Below, piece by piece: positions 13,115 through 25,316 of a stretch of 64,000 bases of DNA (positions within the stretch are counted from its first letter, which is position 1; the number at the start of each line of letters is the position of its first letter). Origin of the DNA: Styela clava (Eukaryota > Chordata > Ascidiacea > Stolidobranchia > Styelidae); NCBI RefSeq assembly GCF_964204865.1, contig NC_135251.1:15314001-15378000 (forward strand), in the 5' to 3' direction. The notes beneath the pieces were generated by a model. That model made no database searches, was not told the origin of the DNA, and was given only the letters and a program-made list of their open reading frames with translations. The position numbers and the translations under genes are program-made.

Positions 13115-13327
13115 ATGTCTACCCGAAACCCAGAAATTAATAATCTGCCTAGTAGTGTACCGATACTGAAATTATTAAGGGAGATACGACGAAAATTTTT
13201 TATTGTTACCGGTCTCATTTTCGGGGAAACACTGTATATGTCAGACATGTTCGCATGTTTGAAGCGCTTACGGTCCCGTAATACAAAAGTACAGAAGTCT
13301 TTGCAACCGCCTACGGTTAATTCTTAA
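13115..13327 (+). CDS. Hypothetical 70-residue single-exon ORF
   Basis: An ATG-started ORF between VPS33B and coiled-coil gene A, encoding a basic protein with one hydrophobic segment (FFIVTGLIFG, about residues 28-37) followed by a Lys/Arg-rich tail. It could be a small membrane protein, but no family is recognised and no splice sites or strong poly(A) signal support it. It may be chance. Confidence 0.25.
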   Translation: MSTRNPEINNLPSSVPILKLLREIRRKFFIVTGLIFGETLYMSDMFACLKRLRSRNTKVQKSLQPPTVNS

Positions 13328-13832
13328 TTTTTATGTGGACCGATATCCGATCACGGCGATACATAATATAAAACTTTGAGAGCGTAATTAGATCCCAAGA
13401 TAAGTTTACAAAAAATCGTGTTTACCTCATATTATTTTTACTTACTCTAATTCCTGACACTTTAAATCATTCTTAACTTTCATTGAGCAAGTAAATTGAA
13501 GAGATAGAAATACAAGAAAAAATCTATTATCACTCATCAACAACCTTTTATTAAAAATACTACCGGGAAGATGAAAATTTCTCTGTATAACTAATATTCA
13601 TGAAATTGATAAAAATAATCATAAAAAATATGACACTGGCAAACAAATATTCACCAAATTGGCATGTTACTTTATTAAAATCATGGTCTAATAAACAGTT
13701 CAATAAAAATAAATAGAAAAAATAAAAAAGCCGAATGAAGATAAAAAAAAACGGCCAAATAAAATATACGTTAAATGGGAAGCATCATTGCATAGAATTA
13801 GCGATGTTCACATGACATTAGAGTAAATGTTT

Positions 13833-16800
13833 TCATAGCAAGTGTTTCAGTTCTAACCAATCTGACGACTTTCCAAGTGAATGTCTTTTGCACCAGTCTG
13901 GATCATGGTCCAATTCTAGAGCTACTTCAGCTAAAAAGTCAATAAACTTGTGCATTTCTTCCTGAGAATCAGAAAATCCTTCGTTCCATGAAATGTGACG
14001 CATTTGCGTTATATTAAACGATGCTACATCAAATGTAACTCCTCTATACGTCACCAAGTACTGATCGCTGATATTTTTGTGTGGTATTTTATGAGTACGA
14101 TTGATCCGTCCTGAAGTTTTATCTTTCAACTCAGGTGCAGAGGATATTAGACTAAAGGAATTTGAATTAATACGCGTATTTGACATTGAGGCATGAGCTG
14201 ACTTCATTTCATGATCCGTATCAGATAAAGTATGATATCCATCGTCCTTCAAGGTGGAATTATCTTCGTTCATCGATCCGACTAGTCTCTGAAATTCTTG
14301 TTCAGACATGGGAATGCCTACAAGACGATTTTTTGGTCTATCCAATATAGGAGAGCGAATCATGCCAAAATTTCCTGGCTTTCTATTCAAATCATAATCC
14401 TTTATAATATTAGATCCCGTTACATGAATGTCTTCGTCACACGATTGCACAGTTTTTCGATTAAAAACGGATCTGCTATTTTTGTCTTTCTTTCCAGTGG
14501 GACGTTTATCATCGGTATATCTGGTTTCATTTATTGTCTGCTCAACTGCGCTCTCTGAACGCCCACGTCTTGCTGAAGTTTCAGATCGGTCAGAATCGAT
14601 GGAAGGACATATTGCGGGAACCGTGCGAGGTTTCAGGTTTTGTTTTAAGGTTCTTTTCACCGGTGTAGATGTCGCAAAATTTTCCACCGGTTTTGTCTTT
14701 TCTTCGGAAATGTCAGTGATGCTACGACTTCCTTTCTTTAACAGACAATTTTTTATTGACGACAATTCCAGTTTTTCCAGAGTACCATCTCTTTTGTCGA
14801 GATTAGTTGTGGCAGATTCTCCTACAATTTTATCACAAGGTACAGTCAATGGTTGACGTTTACAAACCGGATTCTCATTATCAACGGTCTGCCGTGGAGA
14901 CAGTTCTCTATTGGTATCCGAGGCGCCTTGATCTTTTCTTTCAATGGATTTGCGCAACGCTGAATTGTCAGCTTGTAGATGTTGAAAAGTCAATTCTTGT
15001 TGATGATACGCCGATTTCAGACGTTGGAAGTTGGAATACATTCGGTTATATGTATTGTTTTTTCTAACAAACTCTTTCCTGACATTAGTCAAAGATTGCT
15101 TCATATTCTCATTTTCCTTCATCAAATCATGTTTTTGTTTTTTTATTTCATCATATTGCATGATAGGAACGTTACACTCGATTGATTTGTCTTGTTTCTG
15201 AATGTTTCCTGGTTTGAACTCATTTGTCATCTGAATGAGAAGAGATTCAATTCTCTTCATGTCGACCCGCAGATCAGCATTTTCTTTTTCCATTGATTGA
15301 CAGATTTTAGTATTTTTCTCCAATAACACTTTCATTGATGAATGCGATTGAGACAACAAGGTATAGTTTTGTTTGCTAATGCACCCAAGCATTCCTATTT
15401 TATAAGCATCATTCTTAAATATCTCTTCACTTTCATCTTTCTCTCGTCGATGTAAATCTCTTGTCTGTTCTACTGTTTCATGCGCTGCATTCAATTCTTC
15501 TTTCAACTTGTTGTTCTCATATCTTAGTCGGATCATCCTGGCTTCACAAACTTCATCTTTGTTTTTTAAAAGATTTTGCCAGACACATTTCTCACGTTCA
15601 AATGCTTCAGTACGTTCCTTCAGTTGTAGTTCATGAGCAGTAGCGGCAAGTGAAGCTGCAACTTGCACGTGATCGACAAAATTGAGCAGATTTTTAACTT
15701 TGTTCCACATGAACGTTGAGCTTTCATTAATATTTTGTAAAGACAGTTTACATTCGAAAAGTTCACCAAGCTTCTCATATCCACGTTGAAAAAGCTTCAA
15801 ATCAGTCTCTAGATTTTGCAAGAATCTTGCTCTACTCTCTTGGTTTTTTATTCTTCTCAAAACGCCCTCTTTCAGAGAGATTTCCTCTTGCCACTTTTTC
15901 TTGTATTCCTCCACTTTATCTAAAGCTGACGATAAAGCACGTGATGAGATACGAAGATCATCGGTTTGTTCCTTCAAGGTGGATGAACATGAATGCAACC
16001 GATTGCGCATTTTATCTGCATGAGCTCGTGTGATGTTAAGTGCCATCAAAGCATCTTCCAGCTGGCGTCGAGACGTGTTTGTGCTGGAACGATCATTACT
16101 TTCCTGAATATAACAAATATATTTTTATCATTTTGCTCTTAGCAGATTTCTTTTTTTTTGTTCTATATTCGACCTCTCAAACTTACCATTACAGTCTGAT
16201 CCGCAGATTGACCAGTGTTGTTTTTGGTCTCCAGATTAACAAATTTTTGTTGTACTTTCAAACGCTAAAATAAACACAATAAATGTTAATAATTTGATAC
16301 CATTGGGTTACTATTTTCATGCATATTGCAGTCGTAGTGAATTGAAATAAAATAATTACCTTGTCTTCGCAAGCGTTTGACATGAATTTAACTTCGGATT
16401 TTATTTTACATCCAGTACTTGCATCTCCACCATCTCGTTCCACACGAGGTGTATTTTTGACGACCGCTGACAACATACTCTCTTTTTCAATTGGTCGGCT
16501 ATTCCAAGAAAGCTTTCTATCGGTTTCTGAAATGTGCAATTGTGAAGTTATATATTTGGAAATTCTTTGCTCCGTTACAAATGTTTCAAATATGATATTT
16601 TTGAAGAATTGAAAAAATCATACGTCTGAATTGTGCATACAACATTAACAGAATTTGTGAAAAAAATTCATCTTATATTAATAATCTATTCATTGAAAAT
16701 ATATATTATTTTTCAAACAGAATATGAATTATCAACGCAACATTAAACTGATTCTTGGCAAGAAATAAAACTGCAGACCAAGTAGTCAATTTTGTGTCTA

Positions 16801-17018
16801 ACATCTATATTTGGATAAAATAAAAATCAGCACATAGCTTATTTATATAAATACAATGACCCCAAGTCAAGTGTATACATACCATCGTATTTACATGCCG
16901 ATTCATTTGTACTTTTCTGAAGATGTATGCCAACGCGGGGACAGAGTTCATCCTTATTATCAAACTCTTCATCAGTAGCTGACATATTTGAGGATCTTTC
17001 AACAGTTTCCTCATTCAT
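13833..17018 (-). CDS. Coiled-coil protein, tandem paralog A
   Basis: Four coding exons: 17018-16883, 16526-16360, 16264-16187 and 16103-13833, with GT-AG junctions in phases 1, 0 and 0, giving 883 residues. The ATG at 17018 begins MNEETVERSS. Exon 1 is acidic and disordered. From about residue 140 (ALMALNITRAHADKMRNRL) to about residue 480 there is long heptad-rich coiled coil. A Ser/Lys-rich disordered stretch follows, then a short conserved block VGIPMSEQEFQRLVGS near residue 720, then a conserved C-terminal module (about 808-883) with YRGVTFDV, FNITQMRHISW, FIDFLAEVA and SLGKSSDWLELK. No signal peptide or membrane segment. I do not recognise the family; scaffold or adaptor function is only a guess. 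Relative to paralog B, exon 1 lacks six codons (KIPLSI). Confidence 0.88.
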
Positions 17019-18330
17019 ACTTACAGATTTGTCTGCAAGTTTTTCGATTTGTATTCCAACGAGTGAATTTTATTCAAGCAATTGGCGTCTAAAAACAACC
17101 TTGAAACGTGAATGTTCAATTGTATTTAGTACCAAACGGAGATAAAAAAAATACATAATAAAAAACGAAAATGTGCCAATTGTGTCCAAAAGTTATTTTG
17201 GACCTGACACACAGAACTTTTGGCACAAGCATTGCGTTCGCGTTCGATCTTGCGTCAGCAGTTCTATCACAAAAGTTTCCAGAAATGGATGATACTTTTG
17301 TGGGTAGATTTCATGTCTGTTTCTGTTATAATATTTGCGAATATATATTTAATAAAACTTCGTCTTGTATCGAGTTTATCAATGTATATTTCCATATTTC
17401 TGACATGTTTTCAGTGGTTCAACGTTGCAATACGATATACATCGTTACAAAACCACCTCTATGCAAATTGATCTAGGTATTTATATTTTTCATAAGCCTA
17501 ACGTTATATTTAATTAGATTCATTTTACCTGTTGGTGGATATCGGAAGCTGGTTAATCTTTTTAACGATTTCTCACAATTTGAAGTGCAGTTTAGCAAAC
17601 AGCAGAAATCAAATTTATAACGGAAATCTGATCTTCTGTTACCAGGGAAACTCAGAACAATGGAAATATTATTTCGTCCAATCAGAACGTTACATTCGTA
17701 ACTATGCCTGAGAAGTTACCTCCTTATATGTTACCAGATAATTCAACTTGGTTCCAAATGACAAAGGTAAAAAATATTTAAAAAAAGGCTACATTCAAAA
17801 AAAAAAAGCTTACTCCGTGCGTAGAATAAGGATAATCAAAGTTGATGTTTTGAAATATATTAGTAATTTTATTCTTTCAACATAAACTAGTTTTCTTGGT
17901 TTATTCATATTTTTGTTCTGGCATACTACCTATTGGATTCTTTGACAATAGTTACGTTTCTGACGTCACAGTGGCAGTCAGTCAAGTTGATCAGGATGAA
18001 TTTTGAAATCACGTGATAATAGTTTCAGTACTTCTTGAAAACATGAGAAGAATGTCCAAATATATGTACATCAGAGGTCAGCAACATTTTTTCGCATGCG
18101 GGCTAAAATTAAGGGTTTCAAATCTTGGCGGGCCGCACATATTTTTTTAGGAAAGCTAAACAGCGAACGGGTGGCTGACGAATCACATTTTTACCCAGAT
18201 CGGAAGTTGAAATTTTAAATAGCGAGCACCCAGATAGCACAACTACGTCGGAACAACCATGGCCGAACGTTGTTCGAACCACCGGCCCAATAATGGCGAA
18301 CAACCATGTTCCAGCGAAGATTTGGCCGCT

Positions 18331-18545
18331 GGGCCAACGTCGGTCCTTTCGCTGTAATGCAACCGTGGCAAATGGTCGGGCCAACGTGGGCGATACGTTG
18401 TAACACAATCGTGAAATATGGCCGGTCCAACGTTGGCGATACGTTGTAACACAATCGTGACATATGGACGGGCCTACGTAGGTGACACGTTGTAATACAA
18501 TCGTGGCACATGGTCGGGCCAAGTTAGGCGATGTGTTGTACAGAC
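18331..18545. repeat. 46-bp subterminal tandem repeat (about 5 units)
   Basis: Units start at about 18334, 18381, 18427, 18473 and 18519, each with a GGGCCAACGT-like core, a GCGATACGTTGTAA block and a CAATCGTGnnATATGG block. It sits just inside the left inverted repeat of the nested element, where binding-site arrays for transposases are commonly found. Confidence 0.8.
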
Positions 18546-19688
18546 AGGGTATGGATCTATACTACATAGAAATTTCCCACTAATCTAACATTATTTATAT
18601 AATAAAAAACAAAAGATAACAAAATGTCTTTATTTTACAAATATGTATACATGTAATAAAATTAATCGGAGTTCGTTGCCAGATCATCCAGAGCTGAAAA
18701 ATATTAAAATTCTGTGTTAAATTGCAGTATTAGCAAATTACAGCACCAGAGTTCAAAGCCTAGTCTGAATGACTGCATCCCAACAAATTTTCAGAGTAGG
18801 AATCTTAAGCCAAGTTTCTGCAGTCGCAAATGTGTGAGTGAAGCTTACATTGACAAGACAATAATAATTGAGAAATACAGAAATTCTTGATTCCGCAAGG
18901 GGGGCGTAGACAATGTTTTGAGGGGAATATTTGTTGGAGGGAATAATGATGATTTGAGATTTTATCTGACTAAAATGTCTTCAAATATTCCTTGTTGAAA
19001 TTCATCTATATTATTAGAAACATCATGCACCATGATTAGTCTATTTGTTTAATTGATTTAAAATAAATTAATTTGTAACTTCATAATTTGCTGTTGTGCT
19101 AGGGGGGGATGATAATGTAAAAAGTACTGTACGGGAGCGATGATACAAATAAGTTCGAAAACCACTGTTCGCCATTATGCACCAAACTCTGGCAACATTG
19201 GATTGGCAATTTGGCACTTGACTCTAACCATAATCAGCTTGGCGATATCTCCTTAATAAATATTTTTCTATACTGTTCACTTTTGTATACAAAATCTACA
19301 TTCAATTTCTTTACTGTTCACAGTTGTTTACAAAATCATTATTCAATTTGACAATCATAATGATAAAAAATGAATGGTGTGGCAACTGGCAAGTACATTT
19401 TGTTTACTACCAAACTTATCTAAATTTTCTCGCCTGTTTTTATTTTATTATATCTCTGTTGTTGTTGTGTGTGAGTAACTTAATTTAATTCATGAACACG
19501 ATAGGCATCTTTTTGGCAAAACCTTATATTCTTTACGCTTCAATCTTAATTAAGGTTTTGTTTTCACTCCAGATTGTCAGATTCTATTTAATCAATTTTT
19601 GTTCATTTCCCTTATGAATTATCTTAAGCTGATTTGGAGTCAAAATAATCTTATACTTATAAAATAGAAGAGGGTAGAGCAGAGAAAG

Positions 19689-19898
19689 ATGGTGGTACAA
19701 TATGATAAACATATTACATACGTACCTTTAATAGCAGAAACTAAGGGCGTCCCACTCACTCCTTATCCACCGCGTCCTGCACAGTTGAAAGAGCGGGAGA
19801 GTAAATTTGTTATAACTGAGCTCATGATTCTCCAATCCAGTCTTTCTCGGAGCAACCTCCAAGACTTGACAAATATCTTATCTGGAATGAGTAAATAA
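19689..19898 (+). CDS. Short ORF inside the nested element, origin unknown
   Basis: ATG-started 69-residue ORF with a plausible Kozak context (AAAGATGG) and compact protein-like composition (PLTPYPPRPAQLKERESKF, then a helix-like C-terminus). It could be a piece of an element-encoded protein or of a captured host gene. No family is recognised. Confidence 0.25.
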   Translation: MVVQYDKHITYVPLIAETKGVPLTPYPPRPAQLKERESKFVITELMILQSSLSRSNLQDLTNILSGMSK

Positions 19899-20649
19899 GC
19901 ACAATTATAAGAATACATCTAATGAAAAGGTTTTCATCCGTTGCAAAAGCTCTATGTTAAATTATCGCGAGTATCTACTCTAAAATATACACATATGTGT
20001 TTTGTCCACATCCCATTCTTATAAAAGTGAACAATTTTAATATTGCAATCAGATCGTATTTAGACATTTAAATAATCTTCCTTGAACACGAAGCGAAAAT
20101 ATTGGGCATATTGTATTTCATACACAAATTCGAAGCGCTTCATGCAGTCAAAAACAAAACGACAAAAAATAAAAGGCACTCAATAAGATGAGACCCAGCA
20201 AGGGTATTTTCACCTATTTTACTTTCATGTTCTGTTTGGCTTTCCAATTAATTATGGAGTAATCTGCAATATTTTAACATTGTACTAAAACTAAACAAAT
20301 ATTCTGAATCTCAGAGATTTATACATCGTGGTCTTCATACGATGGCATGTGTTACCGGTCAGCGAACTCTTAAATTAATTTTGCTTGCCCGCTGGCCGCT
20401 GGGGTAAAAAGGTTGGGAACCACTGAACTTAAGTACAAGTACAACCACGTTGCACTAATGCCCCGCAAACTTACAGTTGATTTTCATCAGAATGATTGAA
20501 TAGAATAAATTGATTTTTAATGTTTTCTCGTTGTGGGGTCACAAGTATCTGTAGTCTGTGATTTTACAAAAATTGGGGTCGCGGAAAAAAAAGTTTGGGT
20601 ACCACTGCCGTAAAGTGTATGTAATCAGCCTATAAAAGTATTCAACTTA

Positions 20650-20860
20650 CGAGCGATTTTTTCATCCTTGAATGTTTTCTGGATCAAAATGTAATCAGAC
20701 AATGAATTGACAATGAATTTCATCAATTCCTTTATGTCCGAGTCCACACTATAATCAGTGGAAAGTTGCAGATGCCGTAGCTTGTAGCATAAGAGTTTCT
20801 ACCGCCTGTCCCAACAATTTTTCCATGGACTGGATTGGAGCATGGCTTGATCTCTGAAAA
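20650..20860 (-). pseudogene. Degraded exon-like fragment inside the nested element
   Basis: Read on the minus strand, an AG acceptor near 20857 is followed by protein-like sequence (SMEKLLGQAVETLMLQATAS) that breaks at a stop. In another frame it continues as DIKELMKFIVNSLSDYI up to a GTAAGT donor near 20651. A second minus-strand piece near 18672-18700 (acceptor then LDDLATNSD and a stop) may be its terminal exon. One frameshift makes it non-functional as read. Whether it is transposase or captured host sequence is not clear. Confidence 0.4.
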
Positions 20861-20968
20861 TCAAGTTAGTGTTACACAATATATAGTACATGATTGTCTT
20901 TCAGATGATAAACGTGAACGAATGGCCTATACTAATTACCAGAATATAAATTTTTCATTAATATTAGT

Positions 20969-21434
20969 TACCGTATTTTCCGGTGAATAAGACGAGGCCT
21001 GTTTTTAAGCCTGAAAAAATGGGTTTTTGCATATAACCGGCCGATGAGTCGGGGTAGTAAAATCGCATCAACGTCGGGAATCTCAAATTACCATGCAATG
21101 CCTTTCGAGCGGTCGCCGCGTTTGCGCATTGGTTAAAATAGCCTATGACTTTTTTTTGTAGCGTAATATTCAGTCCATATATGATAATGCAAATATGATA
21201 ATCACAGCATTGAAATTTCAGATTCACAGCACGAGAATGTCGATTTCATTAAACTAAACTGATGAGGACGTGGGGGATGCTATCGCCGAAGGTATTTTAT
21301 TGTCCGGGTTCAATAATAGGGCAACAAAAAAATGAAAATGATCATACTCGCCTAATAAGACGACCCCCCCCCCCCCAAAATCAGGCTAAAAATTTGGGTC
21401 TAGAAAAGCGACTTATTCGCCGGAAAATACGGTA
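20969..21434. mobile_element. MITE with TACCGTATTTTCCGG termini
   Basis: Left end TACCGTATTTTCCGGTGAAT and right end CGCCGGAAAATACGGTA form a perfect inner inverted repeat, bounded by TA on both sides. The GAATAAGACG motif next to the ends is a common feature of this widespread MITE type. It contains a 14-bp poly-C run near 21363 and is nested in the 4.95-kb element. Confidence 0.75.
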
Positions 21435-22450
21435 TTAACCACATGATGTTGTACTAGGTAATTATTCAACCGATATATCTAGCTATTGTGCAATATTTTA
21501 TGGCACAGATATGCAAGGAGCTACTATCAAACTATAAAACAAAAACACCTGTTTTGGGCATTGTACGCATTGAAACATTGAGATGCTTGAAATGACACAG
21601 TGTATGATTGCGTGAAAGAGGGAATTGAAGCAGGTGAATTTTCCAGTCCATTGTCATAGGGCCTATTATAAAAATGGTATATATCATTAAACTTACAATG
21701 GTAATATTGACACTTGACAGAATATCTAATCGGTAATAATTATTTAGAACCGGAAAAAAATGGATATTACACAAAGGATGTGTCGTACAATACTTCATGC
21801 TTTTAGAGTCGCTGGGCATTGCACAGTTGCATGCACATTTGGCAGTCATTGTACAGAGATAGGCTTCATCCCAATCGCCCGAATCTTTTTTGCTAGCGGT
21901 CTACTTTCCAATTCACTTTAAAATATAATAACACTTAATTAAGGTTGGTTGGGTAAGATTACATAGCATACATACTGAAAATAAATCATATTAATATATA
22001 TGATTACCCAATATAATTCTATTGAATTTTAAAACAAAATAGATATTATTCAAAAATCAGTAATTTATTTCCCAACAAAGCTGAAAATATGAAATAGAGC
22101 AGGGTTGGACAAAGTTCTCGGACCTCGGACAAAAATTTAAAAAAAAATTTAAAGTGTTACAAAAACAAAAAGGGAAAACAATAATCCTTGAGCTATTTTT
22201 TACCCAAAAACATCAAATTTTGGTTTCAGTTTGATTGTGGCAATTGTTAAAACATATTTTAGATTTCAGCCAATTGAGATCTGTATTTAGATTTGTTGAA
22301 ATTCATCAGACAGAAGGTTCACAAATGTACAACTATTCAGATCACTGGATTAAGTCGTTCAACGGGTTGGATTTGGGCTGCGGAAATGTTTGCACTTATA
22401 CAAATAAAGTAAATATAAAAAATCATATCCAGGGATGAAGGCCCAATACC

Positions 22451-22820
22451 GGTATCGGTACTCGATTACGAATACTGGTAAATAAGAGATGGCAACCTCA
22501 GAAAGTTTAACAAAAAAATGTGCCAAAAGACCAAGTACGGTAATGTACTGTACGGTACCTCATCTCGTTCTGTCGTTACCGGTACCTCCGGTGTCCAGGA
22601 TAAATATGTAACTTTTACCGGTATCTACCATACTGCCATAGGTACCGGTACGGTACTCGATAACGAATACTGGTAAATGAGAGATGGCAACCTAAAAAAG
22701 TTTAACAAAAAAATGCCAAAAGACCAAGCACGGTACCGTACCTCATCTCGTTGTGCCGTTACCGGTACCTACGGTATCCAGGGATAAATATGTAACTTTT
22801 ACCGGTATGGTACACTATCA
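22451..22820. repeat. 195-bp tandem dimer, GGTACCGGTA-rich
   Basis: Two diverged copies about 195 bp apart, marked by GAATACTGGTAAATnAGAGA at 22470 and 22665. Each carries several KpnI-like GGTACC palindromes and GTACGGTACCG motifs. Nested in the 4.95-kb element. Confidence 0.7.
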
Positions 22821-24074
22821 CCCTTATGAACCGTGACCTGACAACGCACTTAGGGTACCGGTACCATGAGATTAACTTAAACGGTTACAACTAGGCTATC
22901 TCTACTTTGAACTACTACTACTATGAAAGCATTAAAAGTTCAATGTCACTGTCCCATCCACGGCAAAAACCTCGTAACAGGCTATCGATTACGAGTACCG
23001 CCAAAATGAATGGCGACCTCATGTGCTATATTCGAATCGCGCGCGCATTTCTTCGCATAATGGAGTGTTTCGTTGAAGGCCAATCATGGCCTTACCATGG
23101 TAAATGGTTGTAAAACCGCGTACAACGGTTGCCGGCGGATTATAACGTTGGCCCAACGTAGTTGTGCTATCTGGGCAGTCACTGCGACGACTCGTAAACT
23201 CAAGCCGTCTTACAAGACAACAAATTTACAAATAAAATTTAATGTATAGCTTTTCGACATCAGGCGACGCACCGGACGAAACCAAGATAATAAAAAAACA
23301 TTTTTCAAATGGGCATGATGGAATGTTAGTCGTTGGGCATCAGTAATCCTAGTTCTCCGCTTGTTCTTTGTAATGTTCAGTTTCGAAAATAAATTTTCTG
23401 CACGCATATGTACTACCAGGCATCGATTTGAATTTTTTCGCATAGTTAGTCACGGTTTGTCTGGATCTGGATAGAGATTTCCTTCAAGTATATAACATTT
23501 TATAAAATCAAGCTTCACACATCTCTCGAATAAATATGGATTTTATTGCATCCCAAGAAATTCGCAGCCGCCGTTTTGTCTCCAAATTTCAGTGAAGCAT
23601 CGCTGGCAGGATATGGCCCGCGGGCCATAGACTTCCGACCCCTGATGTACATGGAGGTCGCGTTTCGGTACATGTAGACGTGTGCGGTAAGGCCTTATCT
23701 TCTTGACTGGGCACCAAGTTTGCAAAATAGATGGACAAGCGAGACGCTTTTAATAAGTGTTCCAGTGAAAAACGACTGCAAAATATTGGGTGAAATATAG
23801 GCTTTTACAAAAATCAGAGGAAATTTATAACCTTCTATTCTATATAATTAATCTAAATTAAGTGATTGCTCTACATCAGCATATTGAAAACTGTGCAAAT
23901 CCACTATTGTGCCAAGGGCTTCAAATCCGACAAATCATGGGGCTTTTGTACTTGGTAAAATTGTTAACTCATTCTGGCTTTTCTATGTCTTGATTTAACT
24001 TTTTTCTTATCGTTGGGATCTGGCAACCTTGCCCATATTCCGATTGGTTCACAGACAAGAGACTATGATCACCT

Positions 24075-24850
24075 AATTACTTATCGATCTTAAGATCGGT
24101 AAGTATGTTGATAGGTATTTGTCTGTTTGTCTGTCTGTCTGTTTGTCTGTTAGATGAACGCGATATCTCACGACGGCGAGCTTGAATCTGCCCCAAATTT
24201 TGCATGTGCATTCATCATATCTCTGACCAAAAGCCTATGGACCTTTCCCTGAACTTTGACCCCGAAAAATTCTTCCTATACTTTACCATTGCAAAATTTT
24301 TGGGGCTATTTTAAGAGTGCTTTGGCAAGTTGGCGCCTGTTAAATGGGGTGTGTGTTTCAAATCATCATTATGATTCGTCGCATACAACAATCTAATTTT
24401 TAAAAGTACCGGTAAAGGATTTTAGCCTAGTCTATCACAGCTATTTCTACACTAATTTTTATTACTGCAATTAAATTAAAACTCCTAGGAAGACAGAGTG
24501 ATCATTGAGTTATCTGATTTAGATTTAAGTTTCCGAAACACAACTGAAAACTAACAAGTAGAGTTCAAAAATGCAAAATCGAGGTAATGTTTACGACCAC
24601 ATTTGAAAATATGTCTGAGTGAGAAAAGTGTCTGAGCGGATGCGAAAAGGGAGCATTGTTACGTCACTTTTTGCATCTTGCTGATTGGCCAATGTTACGA
24701 AGTAAACAAGGAAAGTCGATGCTTGGGGAAAGGTCCATTGGATGAATTATGTCGTATAATTAGCGAGTTATCAATTAATTAGTGATGGAACACGCGGTGT
24801 TGCTAGAGGTTCAGAGAGAATTACAATGCCCTCTCTGCGATGCGATCGAA
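24075..24850. repeat. Dispersed repeat 'TATCGAT/GTCTGTCTG', copy 2, interrupted by a MITE
   Basis: The left part, 24075-24238, has ACTTATCGATCTTAAGATCG, the GTCTGTCTG tract and the TTTTGCATGTGCATTCATC block. The right part, from 24737, resumes with GTCGTATAATTAGCGAGTTA. The 498-bp element at 24239-24736 separates them; comparison with copies at 12640 and 25317 shows that the two parts are contiguous in the repeat. Confidence 0.8.
24239..24736. mobile_element. 498-bp MITE with GGACCTTTCCC termini and AT duplication, copy 1
   Basis: Begins GGACCTTTCCCTGAAC and ends GGGGAAAGGTCC, with AT on each side (24237-24238, 24737-24738). It is the same element, in opposite orientation and of the same 498-bp length, as 41354-41851. 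A 2-bp AT duplication fits the ISL2EU group of transposons as I know it; that assignment is inference. Confidence 0.85.
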
Positions 24851-25316
24851 ACCGCAGTTTCTGTTTTGGGGGATCCCCCTTTTCGTGCGATTGTGTGTGT
24901 GTGTGCCAAGAGCGTTTGGTTAGGTATTTTGGTTACACGCCGCTTCGACATCAATGATCTGGAAGCGTTGTATAAAGCTAATTCGGATACAATCGGAATC
25001 ATCCGTCGTATACTATCTTTGCGTTTGACACAAACTATAGGATAATCGACGTTCGCCATTACCGGTGGCAAATAGGCTATTGGCTGAAACCAAATCTAAT
25101 TCTTCACTAAAATATCGCTAGGCTGTGGTTGAATAGCCGTCGCAATTGCGGTTAGCGCCGTTTTATTTGACACAAAATATAGGATAGTTGGCGTTAGCCA
25201 TTTTCGGTGGTAAATTGGCTGTAAACTGATCAAAACGATCCAGTTCGGCTTTGCAAGATTCTTCATAAAAGTATTTCCTCAAGTAGCATTTCGGCGGCTA
25301 CGTGGGGAGTTGTTAC

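Larger units (their letters stand above)
18229..23175. mobile_element. Nested ~4.95-kb DNA element with 20-bp perfect terminal inverted repeats
   Basis: Left end CCCAGATAGCACAACTACGT and right end its exact reverse complement. Flanks show CA on both sides (18227-18228, 23176-23177), which may or may not be a 2-bp target duplication. The left subterminal region has a 46-bp tandem repeat rich in GGGCCAACGT, and the right subterminal region repeats GGCCCAACGT. The interior holds other elements and degraded exon-like fragments. Superfamily not assigned; no intact transposase frame is visible. Confidence 0.75.
18072..23644. mobile_element. 5.57-kb hAT insertion in unit A (8-bp TSD, empty site in unit B)
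   Basis: Starts CAGAGGTCAGCAAC and ends CTTCCGACCCCTG, giving CAGRGGTC-type inverted ends. Exact 8-bp duplication ATGTACAT at 18064-18071 and 23645-23652. The paralogous block has a single ATGTACGT at 41895-41902 with matching flanks on both sides, i.e. an empty site. Most of the length is a second element (18229-23175) nested inside; the hAT shell itself is only about 0.6 kb and carries typical GCGGGCCGCAC and GGCCCGCGGGCC motifs. Confidence 0.93.
13700..23835. repeat. Segmental duplication unit A
   Basis: Coiled-coil gene A with its introns, 3' flank and about 1.1 kb of 5' flank, matching the block at 36900-42060 collinearly. The match resumes at 23645 after a 5.57 kb transposon and fades near 23835. 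Because introns and flanks match, this is a DNA-level duplication rather than retroposition. Boundaries are by eye, to within roughly 100-200 bp. Confidence 0.85.

Noticed and set aside
14428-14856. 142-residue ORF antisense to paralog A, with an equal-length antisense ORF in paralog B (37645-38073)
   Set aside because: The two copies are recent duplicates, so antisense frames are kept by descent. The sense frame is a clear multi-exon gene and the antisense protein has no recognisable features.
18331-18545. Regularly spaced repeats that might suggest a CRISPR-like array
   Set aside because: Eukaryotic context, repeats are contiguous and degenerate with no unique spacers, and they sit inside a transposon end.
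24782-25045. 87-residue ORF with paired Cys residues (CPLC) that resembles a zinc finger start
   Set aside because: It begins inside the dispersed repeat seen three times in the window, and the rest has no finger pattern.
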